Source: an uncultured Lentisphaerota bacterium
GTDB lineage: Bacteria; Verrucomicrobiota; Lentisphaeria; Oligosphaerales; CAITYL01
DNA length: 39,427 nucleotides
NCBI GenBank assembly: GCA_903921725.1
Contig: CAIXRA010000003.1
Span: 1-39,427, forward strand
Direction: 5' to 3'
The notes beneath the pieces were generated by a model. The model worked only from the letters and a program-made list of their open reading frames with translations, was not told the origin of the DNA and made no database searches. Position numbers and translations under genes: made by a program. Positions 30,829 to 39,151 of the stretch are shown here, piece after piece. The first letter of the stretch is position 1. The number at the start of each line of letters is the position of its first letter.

Positions 30829-31785
30829 TCACCCGATTCCCTCGAACAGTGCGGTGGACAGGTAGCGCTCGCCGGCATCGGGCAGGATGACGACGATGGT
30901 TTTGCCGGCAAATTCCGGACGGTTTGCCAGGCGTACCGCGGCGGCGGCGGCCGCGCCGCTGGAGATGCCGACGAGGATGCCTTCCTCCGTCGCCAGCCGC
31001 CGCGCCATCAGGATGGCCTCGGCAGTCTCGACCTGCTCGACCTGGTCCACAAGGGAAAGGTCAAGAATGTCCGGGATGAATCCCGCGCCGATTCCCTGGA
31101 TGCCGTGCTTGCCGGGTTTGATCTCCGCGCCGGCCAGTTTCTGGCTGATGACGGGGCTCTCCTTCGGCTCCACGGCGACGGAGTGCAGCGCCTGCTTCTT
31201 CGTCTTCTTGAAGTAGCGCGCGACGCCGCTAATCGTGCCGCCGGTGCCGACGCCCGCGACGAGCACGGCCACCTTGCCGTCCGTGTCCGCCCAGATTTCC
31301 GGGCCGGTGGTCTTTTCGTGGATCTCCGGGTTGGCCGGGTTCTTGAACTGCTGCGGGAGGAACCAGCGTTTCGTGTCCTCCGCGGCAATCTCCTCGGCGT
31401 GGCGGATGGCACCCTTCATGCCCTCGGCTCCCGGGGTCAGGATCAGCCGCGCACCCAGGGCCGCCAGCACGCGCCGGCGCTCCAGGCTCATCGTTTCCGG
31501 CATGGTCAGGGTCAGCTTGTAGCCGCGCGCCGCAGCGACGTAGGCCAGCGCGATGCCGGTGTTGCCGCTGGTCGGCTCGATGATTTCGCCGCCGGGCTTG
31601 AGCAGGCCGCGCTTCTCGGCGTCCCAGATCATGTTCGCGCCGATGCGGCACTTGACGGAGTACGAGGGGTTGCGCCCCTCGACCTTGGCGAGAACGGTTG
31701 CTTTTGCGCCCTGTGTGACGCTGTTCAGGCGGATCAGCGGCGTGTGGCCGATGGAGAGGGAATTGTCATCGTAAATATTGCTCAT
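30829..31785 (-). CDS. cysK: Cysteine synthase (O-acetylserine sulfhydrylase)
   Basis: A 318-residue fold-type II PLP enzyme making cysteine from O-acetylserine and sulfide. [20 protein letters not shown] is followed by the PLP lysine in [14 protein letters not shown], the substrate loop [15 protein letters not shown], the phosphate-binding [14 protein letters not shown], and [17 protein letters not shown] precedes the ATG. It belongs to a co-directional run with the MetB/C-like gene, metY and the desulfurase. The serine acetyltransferase is not in this window. Confidence 0.96.
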   Translation of the reverse strand: MSNIYDDNSLSIGHTPLIRLNSVTQGAKATVLAKVEGRNPSYSVKCRIGANMIWDAEKRGLLKPGGEIIEPTSGNTGIALAYVAAARGYKLTLTMPETMSLERRRVLAALGARLILTPGAEGMKGAIRHAEEIAAEDTKRWFLPQQFKNPANPEIHEKTTGPEIWADTDGKVAVLVAGVGTGGTISGVARYFKKTKKQALHSVAVEPKESPVISQKLAGAEIKPGKHGIQGIGAGFIPDILDLSLVDQVEQVETAEAILMARRLATEEGILVGISSGAAAAAAVRLANRPEFAGKTIVVILPDAGERYLSTALFEGIG

Positions 31786-31903
31786 GGCAGGTTCCTTGGG
31801 TGTGGGGCTTATGGGACGGATGGGGCAAATGGACGGCGGCGCCTACATCGTGCATACTGTACGGCGGCCGGGGCGGCGTTGCTATTCATGGCCGGTTCAT
31901 TCC

Positions 31904-33037
31904 TCACAAAACGTTTGCCAGGTCTTGTTCCAGGTCGCGCACGTCCTCGATGCCAACGGAGATGCGCAGCAGGCGGTCGCTGATGCCGAGCCGCGCCCGG
32001 ATTTCCGGCGCGATGTCCGCATGCGTCTGCGCCACGGGGAATGTGATGAGCGACTCCACGCCGCCCAGACTCTCCGCAAAGAGGAACGCCTTCACCCCCG
32101 ACAGGATCTGCGGAATCCGCGCGGGATCGGCCACTTCGAACGAGATCATGGCGCCGAAGCCCGACGCCTGCCGCCTCAGGGTTTCATGCCCCGGATGCGA
32201 CGCGAGCCCGGGATAAAAGACTTTGGTGACGCGCGGGTGGCGCGACAGCCATTCCGCGAGGCTGCGCGCGTTTTCCTCCTGCCGTTCCAGGCGCAGCGGC
32301 AGCGTCTTCAACCCGCGCAGCAGCAGCCAGGAGTCGTCCGGGCCGAGGATGGCGCCGGCTGCGTTCTGGATGAAGGCAATCCGCTCCGCCAGATCCGCGC
32401 GCCCGACCGTCACCGCGCCGGCCACCACGTCGTCGTGCCCGCCGAGGTATTTGGTGCCGCTGTAGACCACAATCTCCGCGCCAAGCTCCAGCGGCCGCTG
32501 CCAGAACGGCGTCATGAAGGTGTTGTCCACGATGGTCAGCGCGCCGTGCGCCCGTGCGAGTCCCGCAAGATCGCGAATGTCGGCGACGTTCAGCAGCGGG
32601 TTGCTCGGCGTCTCAAGGAACAGCGCCTTTGTCCGGGGGGTGAACGCGGCCGCGACCGCCGCCGTGTCCGCCGTGTCCACGTAGGCAGTCTCGATGCCGT
32701 ACGGACGGAACAGCTTCTCGAAAAGGCGGAAGGTGCCGCCGTAGAGGTCTTCCGTCGCGAGAATCTGGTCGCCGGGCTGGAAGAGGCGGATCACGGCGTC
32801 AATCGCCGCCAGCCCCGAACTGAAGGCGAAGCCGCGCACGGCACCGTCGGCCGCGGCCAGCGTCTCCTCCAGTACTTGGCGCGTCGGGTTGGCCGTGCGC
32901 GAGTAGTCGAACCCCGTGCTCTGGCCGAGCGCCGGATGGCGGAAGGTGGCGCTGTGGTACACGGGCATGGAGACCGCACCGGTCCGCTCGTCCCAACGCG
33001 ACCCCGCCTGTGCCAGAATGGTTTCCAGATGCGCCAT
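31904..33037 (-). CDS. Cystathionine gamma-synthase/lyase family PLP enzyme (MetB/MetC-like)
   Basis: A 377-residue trans-sulfuration enzyme. Motifs: MPVYHSATFRHPALG, FDYSRTANPTRQVLEETLA, FSSGLAAIDAVIRLF, EDLYGGTFRLFEKL, TLIVDN-type DNTFMTPF, the PLP lysine in VVYSGTKYLGGHDDV, GAILGPDDSWLLLRGLKTL, and SLGGVESLITFPV. Sequence alone does not separate gamma-synthase from beta- or gamma-lyase. Proximity to metY and cysK fits a role in Met/Cys interconversion. The start is ATG 33037; a TTG ten codons upstream is possible. It is first of the four sulfur genes on this strand. Confidence 0.92.
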   Translation of the reverse strand: MAHLETILAQAGSRWDERTGAVSMPVYHSATFRHPALGQSTGFDYSRTANPTRQVLEETLAAADGAVRGFAFSSGLAAIDAVIRLFQPGDQILATEDLYGGTFRLFEKLFRPYGIETAYVDTADTAAVAAAFTPRTKALFLETPSNPLLNVADIRDLAGLARAHGALTIVDNTFMTPFWQRPLELGAEIVVYSGTKYLGGHDDVVAGAVTVGRADLAERIAFIQNAAGAILGPDDSWLLLRGLKTLPLRLERQEENARSLAEWLSRHPRVTKVFYPGLASHPGHETLRRQASGFGAMISFEVADPARIPQILSGVKAFLFAESLGGVESLITFPVAQTHADIAPEIRARLGISDRLLRISVGIEDVRDLEQDLANVL

Positions 33038-33615
33038 GCTTCTCTCGCTTTCCGCTTTGCCCGCCAATCTTTTTTTTGGGCTTGATATTTAAATTGATAT
33101 AAACAATATACATTTATTGGATTGCGATGCAAATTCCGGTTCCGGGATTTTGCGGGCGCGTTGTTTTGCACCGAATTTTAAGTTGTAATAATCACAGCTG
33201 CAATATTTTAATTGTATTTAAACTGTTTAAGCTCCAGGTGGTTTTTGAATCGGATACGGTTTTTTGTCATACGGGAAATACCAAGGCGTTATACTCAATG
33301 TATACTTTTTTAAGTCTAATTTTTGCCATGTGAGTTCCCGTGGTGGCCGCGCGCCCGCCGGATTTTTTTTCGGCCGGGTTTTACTTTTAGCCGGTCCGTT
33401 GGTAGGTTATGCGGGCAGCGACGCATGAGCCGGCGATTCCGGAGCGTGCGGTCCCGAGTGTTTTGTGGTGCGAGTTTAAGGTTCCCGTTTCCCTGTTGTA
33501 TCCGGTTCCGGGTTGCAGGCACGGTTCCTGAATTTCCTGCCAGGCAGCGCGGCGCGGGGTCTTTCAAGGTTGCGGGAGGCGTGTTTTTCCACCCACCCCA
33601 ACTGGAGGCTGAACC
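33038..33615. other. AT-rich divergent intergenic region
   Basis: 578 bp. The part 33065-33335 is clearly AT-rich compared with the rest of the window. It holds several TATA-like hexamers on both strands, for example TATACT near 33289 and 33300 on the plus strand. A bulged G+C stem at about 33350-33380 (CCCGCCG ... CGGCCGGG) followed by TTTTA resembles a terminator or attenuator in the leader of the EF-G-like gene. Short frames within it are not convincing genes. Confidence 0.5.
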
Positions 33616-35661
33616 GTGAAAACCCCTGTCGCCAACATCCGGAATTTCGTCCTTGCGGGCCACGCCGGGGCCGGAAAGACGACCCTGGCCGATTTGATGC
33701 TGTTCAAGGCGGGCGCCGTTCCGCGTCTGGGCAGCGTGGACCAGAAGACCAGCGTGTCCGATTTCCGGCCCGAAGAGCAGGAACGCAAGTGCAGCCTGTA
33801 TTCCGCCGCGCTGAACTGCCCGTGGAAGGACCACCACTTCTACTTCATGGACGCTCCGGGCAGCGCCGATTTCTGCGGCGAGGCGATTGCGGCCCAGTCG
33901 GTGGTGGACGCGGTGATCATCGTCGTTGACGCCGTCGCCGGCATCGGCCCCGGAACCCTGCGCGCATTCAAGCAGGCGAAGAACGCCGCCCAGCCCCGCG
34001 CCATCTTCGTCAACGGCATGGACAAGGAACAGGCCGACTTCCACAAGATTCTCGCCCAGCTTCAGGATGCATTCGGCGGGCCGCATGTCTGCGTGCCCTT
34101 CGTCCTGCCCGACGGCGAGAAGGGTGCGTTCAAGGGGGTCTTCCCCGTTCTCAAAAAGGACGCCCAGATTCCGCCTTCGCTCGCCGAGGAGGCCGCGCAC
34201 GACCGCCAGGAGATTCTTGACGACATCGCCGAGGAGGACGAGACGATCATGGAGCACTACCTCTCCGAAGGCGACCTCACGCCCGACGAGCTGGACCGGG
34301 GGCTGCATCTGGCTTTTCTCCACAACCACATCGTGCCGGTCTTCTGCGGCAGCGCCGCCAAGGACGTCGGCATCGCCGAGCTCATGGACGGCATCATCGG
34401 CGTCTTCCCGAATCCGGTCATGGAGCCGCCCATCACGCTTGCCGACGGCAGCACGCTCGACCGCAAGCCGGAGGCCGACTGCGGCATGGCGCTCGTCTTC
34501 AAATCCGTCGCCGACCCGTTCATCGGCCAGCTCTCTTATATGCGCGTTTACAGCGGCACGTTCCGCACCGACGGCGACCTGCACAACATCAGCAACAACG
34601 ACAGCAAGGAGCGCACCTCCTCCTTCCTGCGTGTCAACGGCAAGGAACAAATCTCCGAAACCGAGGCCGTCCCCGGCATGATTGTCGCCATTGCCAAGCT
34701 CAAAGCCACACACATCAACCAGACGCTGGCGACCAAGTCCACGGCGGCCCGGTTCACCCCCATCGAGTTCCCCAAGCCCACCCTTTCCTTTGCCATCGCG
34801 CCGAAGAACAAGGGGGATGATGAAAAGGTCGGTTCCGCCATCCACCGCATGAGCGAGGAGGATCCGACCATCCGCCTCGAGCACAACGCCGAGACGAAGG
34901 AGACGCTCCTCCACGGCATGGGCGACCAGCACCTCAACAACGTCGTCCACCGCCTCCACAACACCTTCAAGGTGGATGTGGAGCTGAGGACGCCGCGCGT
35001 CCCGTACCGCGAGACTGTCACCGGCTCCGGCAGCCACGCCTACCGCCACAAGAAGCAGACCGGCGGCCACGGCCAGTTCGCCGAGGTCCATCTCCGCGTC
35101 GAGCGGCTGGCCGACAAGGAGTACGAGTTTGCCAGCGAGGTCGTCGGCGGCAACGTCCCCCGCAACTTCATCCCCGCCATCGAGAAGGGCGTGCTTGAGG
35201 CGAAGGTCAACGGCCCGCTCGCCGGCTGCCACGTCATCAACTTCAAGGCCGTGGTGTACGACGGCAAGTACCACGACGTGGACTCCTCCGAGATGGCGTT
35301 CAAGATCGCCTCGCGCGCCGCCTTCCGCGAGGCGATGAAGGCCGCCAAGCCGATCCTGCTCGAGCCGATCATGAAGCTAAGGATTGTCTTCCCCGACCAT
35401 TACATGGGCGACATCACCGGCGACCTCAACACCCGCCGTGGCCGCGTGCTGGGCATGGATTCCGAGGACGGGCAGCAGGTCGTGCTTGCCGACGTCCCGC
35501 TGGCGGAGACGTTCAGCTACTCCTCCACGCTGCGCTCCCTCACTCAGGGCCGCGGCTCCTTCGAGATGGCGTTTGACCGCTATGAGGCCGTCCCCGGCAA
35601 CATCAGCAAGAAGGTCCAGGAAGAGGCCGCCAAGCACCGCACCGCCGACGCGGAGGAGTGA
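33616..35661 (+). CDS. EF-G-like translational GTPase (FusA2-type paralogue)
   Basis: 681 residues, full-length with all EF-G domains: GTPase (P-loop GHAGAGKTT at 15-23), domain II (FKSVADPFIGQLSYMRVYSG), domain III (MSEEDPTIRLEHN, TLLHGMGDQHLNNVVHRL), domain IV (HKKQTGGHGQFAEVHLRVE, GGNVPRNFIPAIEKGVLEA) and domain V (LLEPIMKLRIVFPDHYMGDI). Two GTPase motifs are off-consensus. G3 is DAPGSADF, with Ser83 where EF-G has the catalytic His, and G4 is NGMD instead of NKxD. It is therefore a divergent paralogue rather than the housekeeping EF-G. Start GTG with GGAGG 7 bp upstream. Confidence 0.9.
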   Translation: MKTPVANIRNFVLAGHAGAGKTTLADLMLFKAGAVPRLGSVDQKTSVSDFRPEEQERKCSLYSAALNCPWKDHHFYFMDAPGSADFCGEAIAAQSVVDAVIIVVDAVAGIGPGTLRAFKQAKNAAQPRAIFVNGMDKEQADFHKILAQLQDAFGGPHVCVPFVLPDGEKGAFKGVFPVLKKDAQIPPSLAEEAAHDRQEILDDIAEEDETIMEHYLSEGDLTPDELDRGLHLAFLHNHIVPVFCGSAAKDVGIAELMDGIIGVFPNPVMEPPITLADGSTLDRKPEADCGMALVFKSVADPFIGQLSYMRVYSGTFRTDGDLHNISNNDSKERTSSFLRVNGKEQISETEAVPGMIVAIAKLKATHINQTLATKSTAARFTPIEFPKPTLSFAIAPKNKGDDEKVGSAIHRMSEEDPTIRLEHNAETKETLLHGMGDQHLNNVVHRLHNTFKVDVELRTPRVPYRETVTGSGSHAYRHKKQTGGHGQFAEVHLRVERLADKEYEFASEVVGGNVPRNFIPAIEKGVLEAKVNGPLAGCHVINFKAVVYDGKYHDVDSSEMAFKIASRAAFREAMKAAKPILLEPIMKLRIVFPDHYMGDITGDLNTRRGRVLGMDSEDGQQVVLADVPLAETFSYSSTLRSLTQGRGSFEMAFDRYEAVPGNISKKVQEEAAKHRTADAEE

Positions 35662-35711
35662 GGAACGGCCAGCGTCCGGTTCGCGCTTGACGGACCGGCG
35701 CCGGCCTCAAA

Positions 35712-36710
35712 TCACTTTTTTGTCCCCTCGCCGAGGATGCGCAGGATGGAGTGGGGCGAGGAATAGGGCGCGTCCAGTGTCATTTCCCAGGTGAACACGC
35801 CCGCATATCCCTGCGATTTGGCATAGTCCAGCTTGGCCTTGATGAGCGCCGAGCCGCTGTAATGATAGGCGACGCTGGTTTCCGGATCAGTCCACTGGCT
35901 TGCGCTTGGATCCGCCCCTTTTTCCAGCAGGCTGCGGTAGCCGATAGTCGTCCGTCTGACCCCGCGGTCTTTGTTCATGTCCACCATGCCGTACACCGGC
36001 AGGCCGATCAGGATCTTCCCGCGCGGGACGCCCGCCTTTTCGAAGCGGGCCAGGCGGGTCGAGAGCGTCTCCACCGTCATGCCGTTGTTCGTGCTGTAGT
36101 AACACTGGATGTTTACATAATCCAGATGCGCGACGCATGCCGCCGTCTTTTTTACGTAGACCGGCGCGGTGGCGTGGGAATTGGAGACCATCCGCTTCCG
36201 CGAATGGCAGTCGTCGGCGATGCGCTTGACGACCCGCGCGTATTCCTCCGGCGGTGTCCCGGCGTCCTCCCAGTCTATGTCAACGCCTGAAAATCCGAGC
36301 TTGTCGCAAAGTGCGCGCAACTCGGTGATGAACGTCGCCAGCGCCGACTCATCCTTGGCGATGTCGGCAAGGGATCCCAGCCCCAGCCAAATCCGGGTTT
36401 TTTCGTTTTTGGCAGCCTTCAAGTTTTCCAGCGCGCGGACAAACTCGTCGCTGACGGCGAGGTGTCCCTGGGCGTCCGGCTTGAGGGGGGAAAAGAAGAC
36501 CGCCACGTCGAGATCCTTGATCTGTTCCTTGTTCGGCCCGCCCAGCTTCTCCCAGCGGCTCCACACATAGTAGTCCAGGCGCAGGAATGAGCCCGCCTTG
36601 GCCGTGCGGGGAACGTCCTTTTTCGGTGCTTCGGTTTTTGGGGCGGCGGGAGCCGCCGCAGTGGTTAGGGCGAGCATCAAGACGGAGAGGAGGATGCCAA
36701 ACCGTTTCAT
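35712..36710 (-). CDS. Secreted glycoside hydrolase family 18-like protein
   Basis: 332 residues. The signal peptide MKRFGILLSVLMLALTTAAAP is followed by a TIM-barrel GH18 domain. The barrel begins FLRLDYYVWSRWEKLG, TRIWLGLGSL is strand 3, and FSGVDIDWED is the strand-4 catalytic motif. The general acid Glu and two Asp are kept, but the first position of DxxDxDxE is Ser. YVNIQCYYSTN, KILIGLPVYGM and GYAGVFTWEMTLD are the later strands. The likely substrate is a GlcNAc-containing glycan or peptidoglycan. AAGG lies 6 bp before the ATG at 36710. An upstream in-frame ATG at 36767 would hide the signal peptide. Confidence 0.88.
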   Translation of the reverse strand: MKRFGILLSVLMLALTTAAAPAAPKTEAPKKDVPRTAKAGSFLRLDYYVWSRWEKLGGPNKEQIKDLDVAVFFSPLKPDAQGHLAVSDEFVRALENLKAAKNEKTRIWLGLGSLADIAKDESALATFITELRALCDKLGFSGVDIDWEDAGTPPEEYARVVKRIADDCHSRKRMVSNSHATAPVYVKKTAACVAHLDYVNIQCYYSTNNGMTVETLSTRLARFEKAGVPRGKILIGLPVYGMVDMNKDRGVRRTTIGYRSLLEKGADPSASQWTDPETSVAYHYSGSALIKAKLDYAKSQGYAGVFTWEMTLDAPYSSPHSILRILGEGTKK

Positions 36711-36744
36711 GGTGACCTTTCGCATGTTAGCGGAGATGGGGTGA

Positions 36745-37683
36745 TCAGGGACGGTCCAGGAACTCATGCACCAGCGGCAGAATGCGCTCGCCGGCGTCCT
36801 CGAGGACGTAGTGGTCGGCGTCGGCGAAGCGGTGGACGGCGGCGGCCGGGAAACGGTCGGTCCACTCTTTCAGGAACCCGTCGTGGAAGCAGAAATCCTT
36901 GCCGCCCCAGCAGATGAGCATGGGCTTGTCCCGGAGCAGCGGCAGTTTTCGACCGAGCTCCTCCATAGTTTGCCAGCTCGGGTGCCGCGGGCTCAGCGGG
37001 ATGTCCTCGACGAAGCGCAGCGTCGCGATGCGGTCGTGCCAGTTTCCGTACGGCGCCAGATAGCCGGCCTTCACCTGCGGCGTCATCCGCTCCTTGTGCG
37101 CGATGGCCATGTGTACGGCGGCGCCGGCAAACGCGTTGAACCCGCGCACGGCGAGCGCGCCGAAGCCGGGGATGCGGCAGACGCGGATGCGCTTCGGACA
37201 GTCCGGCACGAGGAACGCGGCGGTGTTGAGAACGACGATCTTCGAGACGCGCTCCGGGTGCCGTACGGCCACGCCCATGCCGACCGCGCCGCCCCAGTCA
37301 TGCACGACCAGCGAGAATTTCTCCAGCTTCAGCTCGTCGATCAGCAGCCGCTCCAGGTTCGCGATGTGCTGCGCGATGCGGTACGAATAATCCTGCGGCT
37401 TGTCGGAAAGCCCGCAGCCGACGTGGTCGGGGACGATTACCCGCCGGCCGCCGCGGAGTCCGCATGCCAGGTTGCGGTAGTAGAACGACCAGGTCGGGTT
37501 GCCGTGGACCATGACCACCGGCTCACCGGCGCCCTCGTCGAGGTAGTGCATGCGCACGCCGCCGGCGAGCATCAGCCAGTTGGAGTTGAACGGATAAAGC
37601 GCGCGCCAGTCGTGCAGGTTGTCGGCGGGGGATGGCATGGGTGGGAGTTCATTCTCCGGTTTTTGAACGTCAATCACGGACAT
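36745..37683 (-). CDS. Alpha/beta hydrolase, OleB/haloalkane dehalogenase-like
   Basis: 312 residues. YPFNSNWLMLAGGVRMHYLD and VVMVHGNPTWSFYYRNLA (oxyanion HGNP) lead to the nucleophile Asp in LVVHDWGGAVGMGVA. MLICWGGKDFCFHDGFL is the late strand and ADHYVLEDAGERI has the catalytic His. The N-terminal pattern is closer to OleB, the beta-lactone decarboxylase of long-chain olefin synthesis, than to classical dehalogenases. No oleA, oleC or oleD is in this window, so OleB is a similarity statement only. The ATG at 37683 touches a -10-like TATACT, so translation may really begin at 37638 (MPSPADNLHDW). Confidence 0.87.
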   Translation of the reverse strand: MSVIDVQKPENELPPMPSPADNLHDWRALYPFNSNWLMLAGGVRMHYLDEGAGEPVVMVHGNPTWSFYYRNLACGLRGGRRVIVPDHVGCGLSDKPQDYSYRIAQHIANLERLLIDELKLEKFSLVVHDWGGAVGMGVAVRHPERVSKIVVLNTAAFLVPDCPKRIRVCRIPGFGALAVRGFNAFAGAAVHMAIAHKERMTPQVKAGYLAPYGNWHDRIATLRFVEDIPLSPRHPSWQTMEELGRKLPLLRDKPMLICWGGKDFCFHDGFLKEWTDRFPAAAVHRFADADHYVLEDAGERILPLVHEFLDRP

Positions 37684-37691
37684 AGTATAAT
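37663..37691 (+). promoter_or_regulatory. Sigma70-type promoter for the EF-hand gene
   Basis: TTGAAC (37663-37668), a spacer of exactly 17 bp, then the consensus TATAAT (37686-37691). The start would be near 37698, giving a ~120-nt leader before the EF-hand protein ATG. It overlaps the 5' end of the hydrolase gene and its minus-strand TATACT, so the two divergent transcripts may interfere. Confidence 0.7.
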
Positions 37692-37818
37692 CCGTGAGCG
37701 CGCTGCCGAATCTCCGCCTCGCCGCGACGACTGAGAAAAACACTGTTATATTACAAGAAGTTGAATGGGCCGTGAAACCGGCCACCCAATCCGGCACAAA
37801 ACCCAGGAGAGGACAACA

Positions 37819-38304
37819 ATGAAAATGAACCGGACGTATTTGCTTCTGTTTGCAGGTTTGGCTTGCGGAATCCGCACCGCGGAGGCGGAAACAGGCAAGC
37901 GGCCCCTTCCCGCCCCATCCATCTCCAACTTCATGACCGCTACGGACACGGCGATCGACAACAAGCGCCTTGCTGCTTGGCAGAAAGAGTTTGACGTGGA
38001 TGGCGATGGCAAGCTGAGCCCCGAAGAAAGCGCCCAAGTCAAAGCCACAGTTGAAAAACGGCAGGCCGACCGGGCGTCCATCCGCGCTACGTTGATCGCC
38101 AAGTTTGATGCCGACAAGAACGGCAAGCTTGATGACGCGGAGCTTGTTGCGGCCACTGAATTCCTCGTCAAGCAGCGCGCGTATCTGCTCAAGGAATTTG
38201 ACAAGGACGGCGACGGCAAGCTTGCCGGGGATGAACTTGCCAAGGCATGCAAGATGGTTCGGGACCGGTTTCTGGCCGAAAATCCCGCCGCAACAAAAAA
38301 ATAA
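37819..38304 (+). CDS. Secreted EF-hand calcium-binding protein
   Basis: 161 residues. A signal peptide (MKMNRTYLLLFAGLACGIRTAEA) is followed by three canonical EF-hand loops: D59-E70 (DVDGDGKLSPEE), D97-E108 (DADKNGKLDDAE) and D128-E139 (DKDGDGKLAGDE), separated by helices. It should bind Ca2+ outside the cytoplasm. GAGAGG lies upstream of the ATG at 37819. Such proteins are frequent in PVC bacteria, but their partners are unknown. The prepilin gene is 64 bp downstream on the same strand. Confidence 0.9.
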   Translation: MKMNRTYLLLFAGLACGIRTAEAETGKRPLPAPSISNFMTATDTAIDNKRLAAWQKEFDVDGDGKLSPEESAQVKATVEKRQADRASIRATLIAKFDADKNGKLDDAELVAATEFLVKQRAYLLKEFDKDGDGKLAGDELAKACKMVRDRFLAENPAATKK

Positions 38305-38368
38305 TTGCGGCCGTTTGGTGGCCGCCGGCCCACCGGGCCTTTTCACTCCGCCCCAAGAAGTCATTGCC

Positions 38369-39151
38369 ATGAAAACAGCACCTTCATCTTCGGCAAGCGC
38401 GCGGCATTGGCGGCGCTTTACCCTGATTGAATTGCTGGTGGTGGTTGCCATCATCGGGGTGCTGGCGTCTCTTCTGTTTCCGGCGCTCAACACCGCCCGC
38501 GCCTATGCAAACGCCGCCCGCTGCACGTCCAACCTCAAGCAGTTGTCGGGAGCCATCTTCTTGTACGCCGGTGAAAACGAGGATTACTTGCCGCCTCTCT
38601 GCCCTGCGGATGGCAATGAAAACGACGGTTGGTGGTATCATTACCTCTACGCCCCCGATCCCGACAACTTCAAGAAGGTCGGCTCGAACTACATGTCCAA
38701 CGATGTCGCAGGCAAGGTGCTGAACGATTCTCCGCCGGCCGCCGCATACCGCGCTTCGGGGGCCGTGAAGGGGAAGCCCGTCTCCCTCTCTCCGCGCAAG
38801 GTTGCCTATGGGATGAACGGCATTGGAACCGGCGGTGGCGTGGCAGGGTCTGCGGCATGGCGGCTGCGCGTCGGAGCGGTTTCCAGCACAAGCAACACCA
38901 TCCTGCTGGCGGATACGGCCACTTCGGTGGACTACGAGAACACGAACTCCAGCTTTGGCAAGACGGATTTGTGCGCCGTCATCTGGCGCTCATTCCAACT
39001 GCAGTTCCGCCATCCGGGGCAGCGTGCCAATCTTGCGTGCGTGGACGGCCATGTGGAAAAACAGCCGATGGCGATCTCCAATGCCGGTGACAAGGGGCCT
39101 CTTTTCTTCGGGCCGCTTTGGACGACGGGGGCGATTCAGGTCACCCCCTGA
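38369..39151 (+). CDS. Type II/IV prepilin-like protein (N-methylation motif, H...DG C-terminus)
   Basis: 260 residues. After a basic leader (MKTAPSSSASARHWRR) comes the prepilin motif FTLIELLVVVAIIGVLASLL with Glu at +5 and Arg rather than Gly at -1. ARCTSNLKQLSGAIFLYAGE is typical of the large prepilin-like families of Lentisphaerota and Planctomycetota. Near the C-terminus RHPGQRANLACVDGHVE is the H...DG motif, with ten residues between H and D where nine is usual. These families occur as dozens of scattered genes per genome, and their role is largely unknown. Confidence 0.9.
   Translation: MKTAPSSSASARHWRRFTLIELLVVVAIIGVLASLLFPALNTARAYANAARCTSNLKQLSGAIFLYAGENEDYLPPLCPADGNENDGWWYHYLYAPDPDNFKKVGSNYMSNDVAGKVLNDSPPAAAYRASGAVKGKPVSLSPRKVAYGMNGIGTGGGVAGSAAWRLRVGAVSSTSNTILLADTATSVDYENTNSSFGKTDLCAVIWRSFQLQFRHPGQRANLACVDGHVEKQPMAISNAGDKGPLFFGPLWTTGAIQVTP

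Noticed and set aside
33127..33333. 68-aa ORF in the AT-rich region
   Set aside because: No ribosome site, no recognisable features, and composition expected from AT-rich non-coding DNA.
36745..38493. Hydrolase extended N-terminally across the EF-hand gene region
   Set aside because: The added 270 residues are antisense to the EF-hand gene, which has a signal peptide, three EF-hands and its own promoter.
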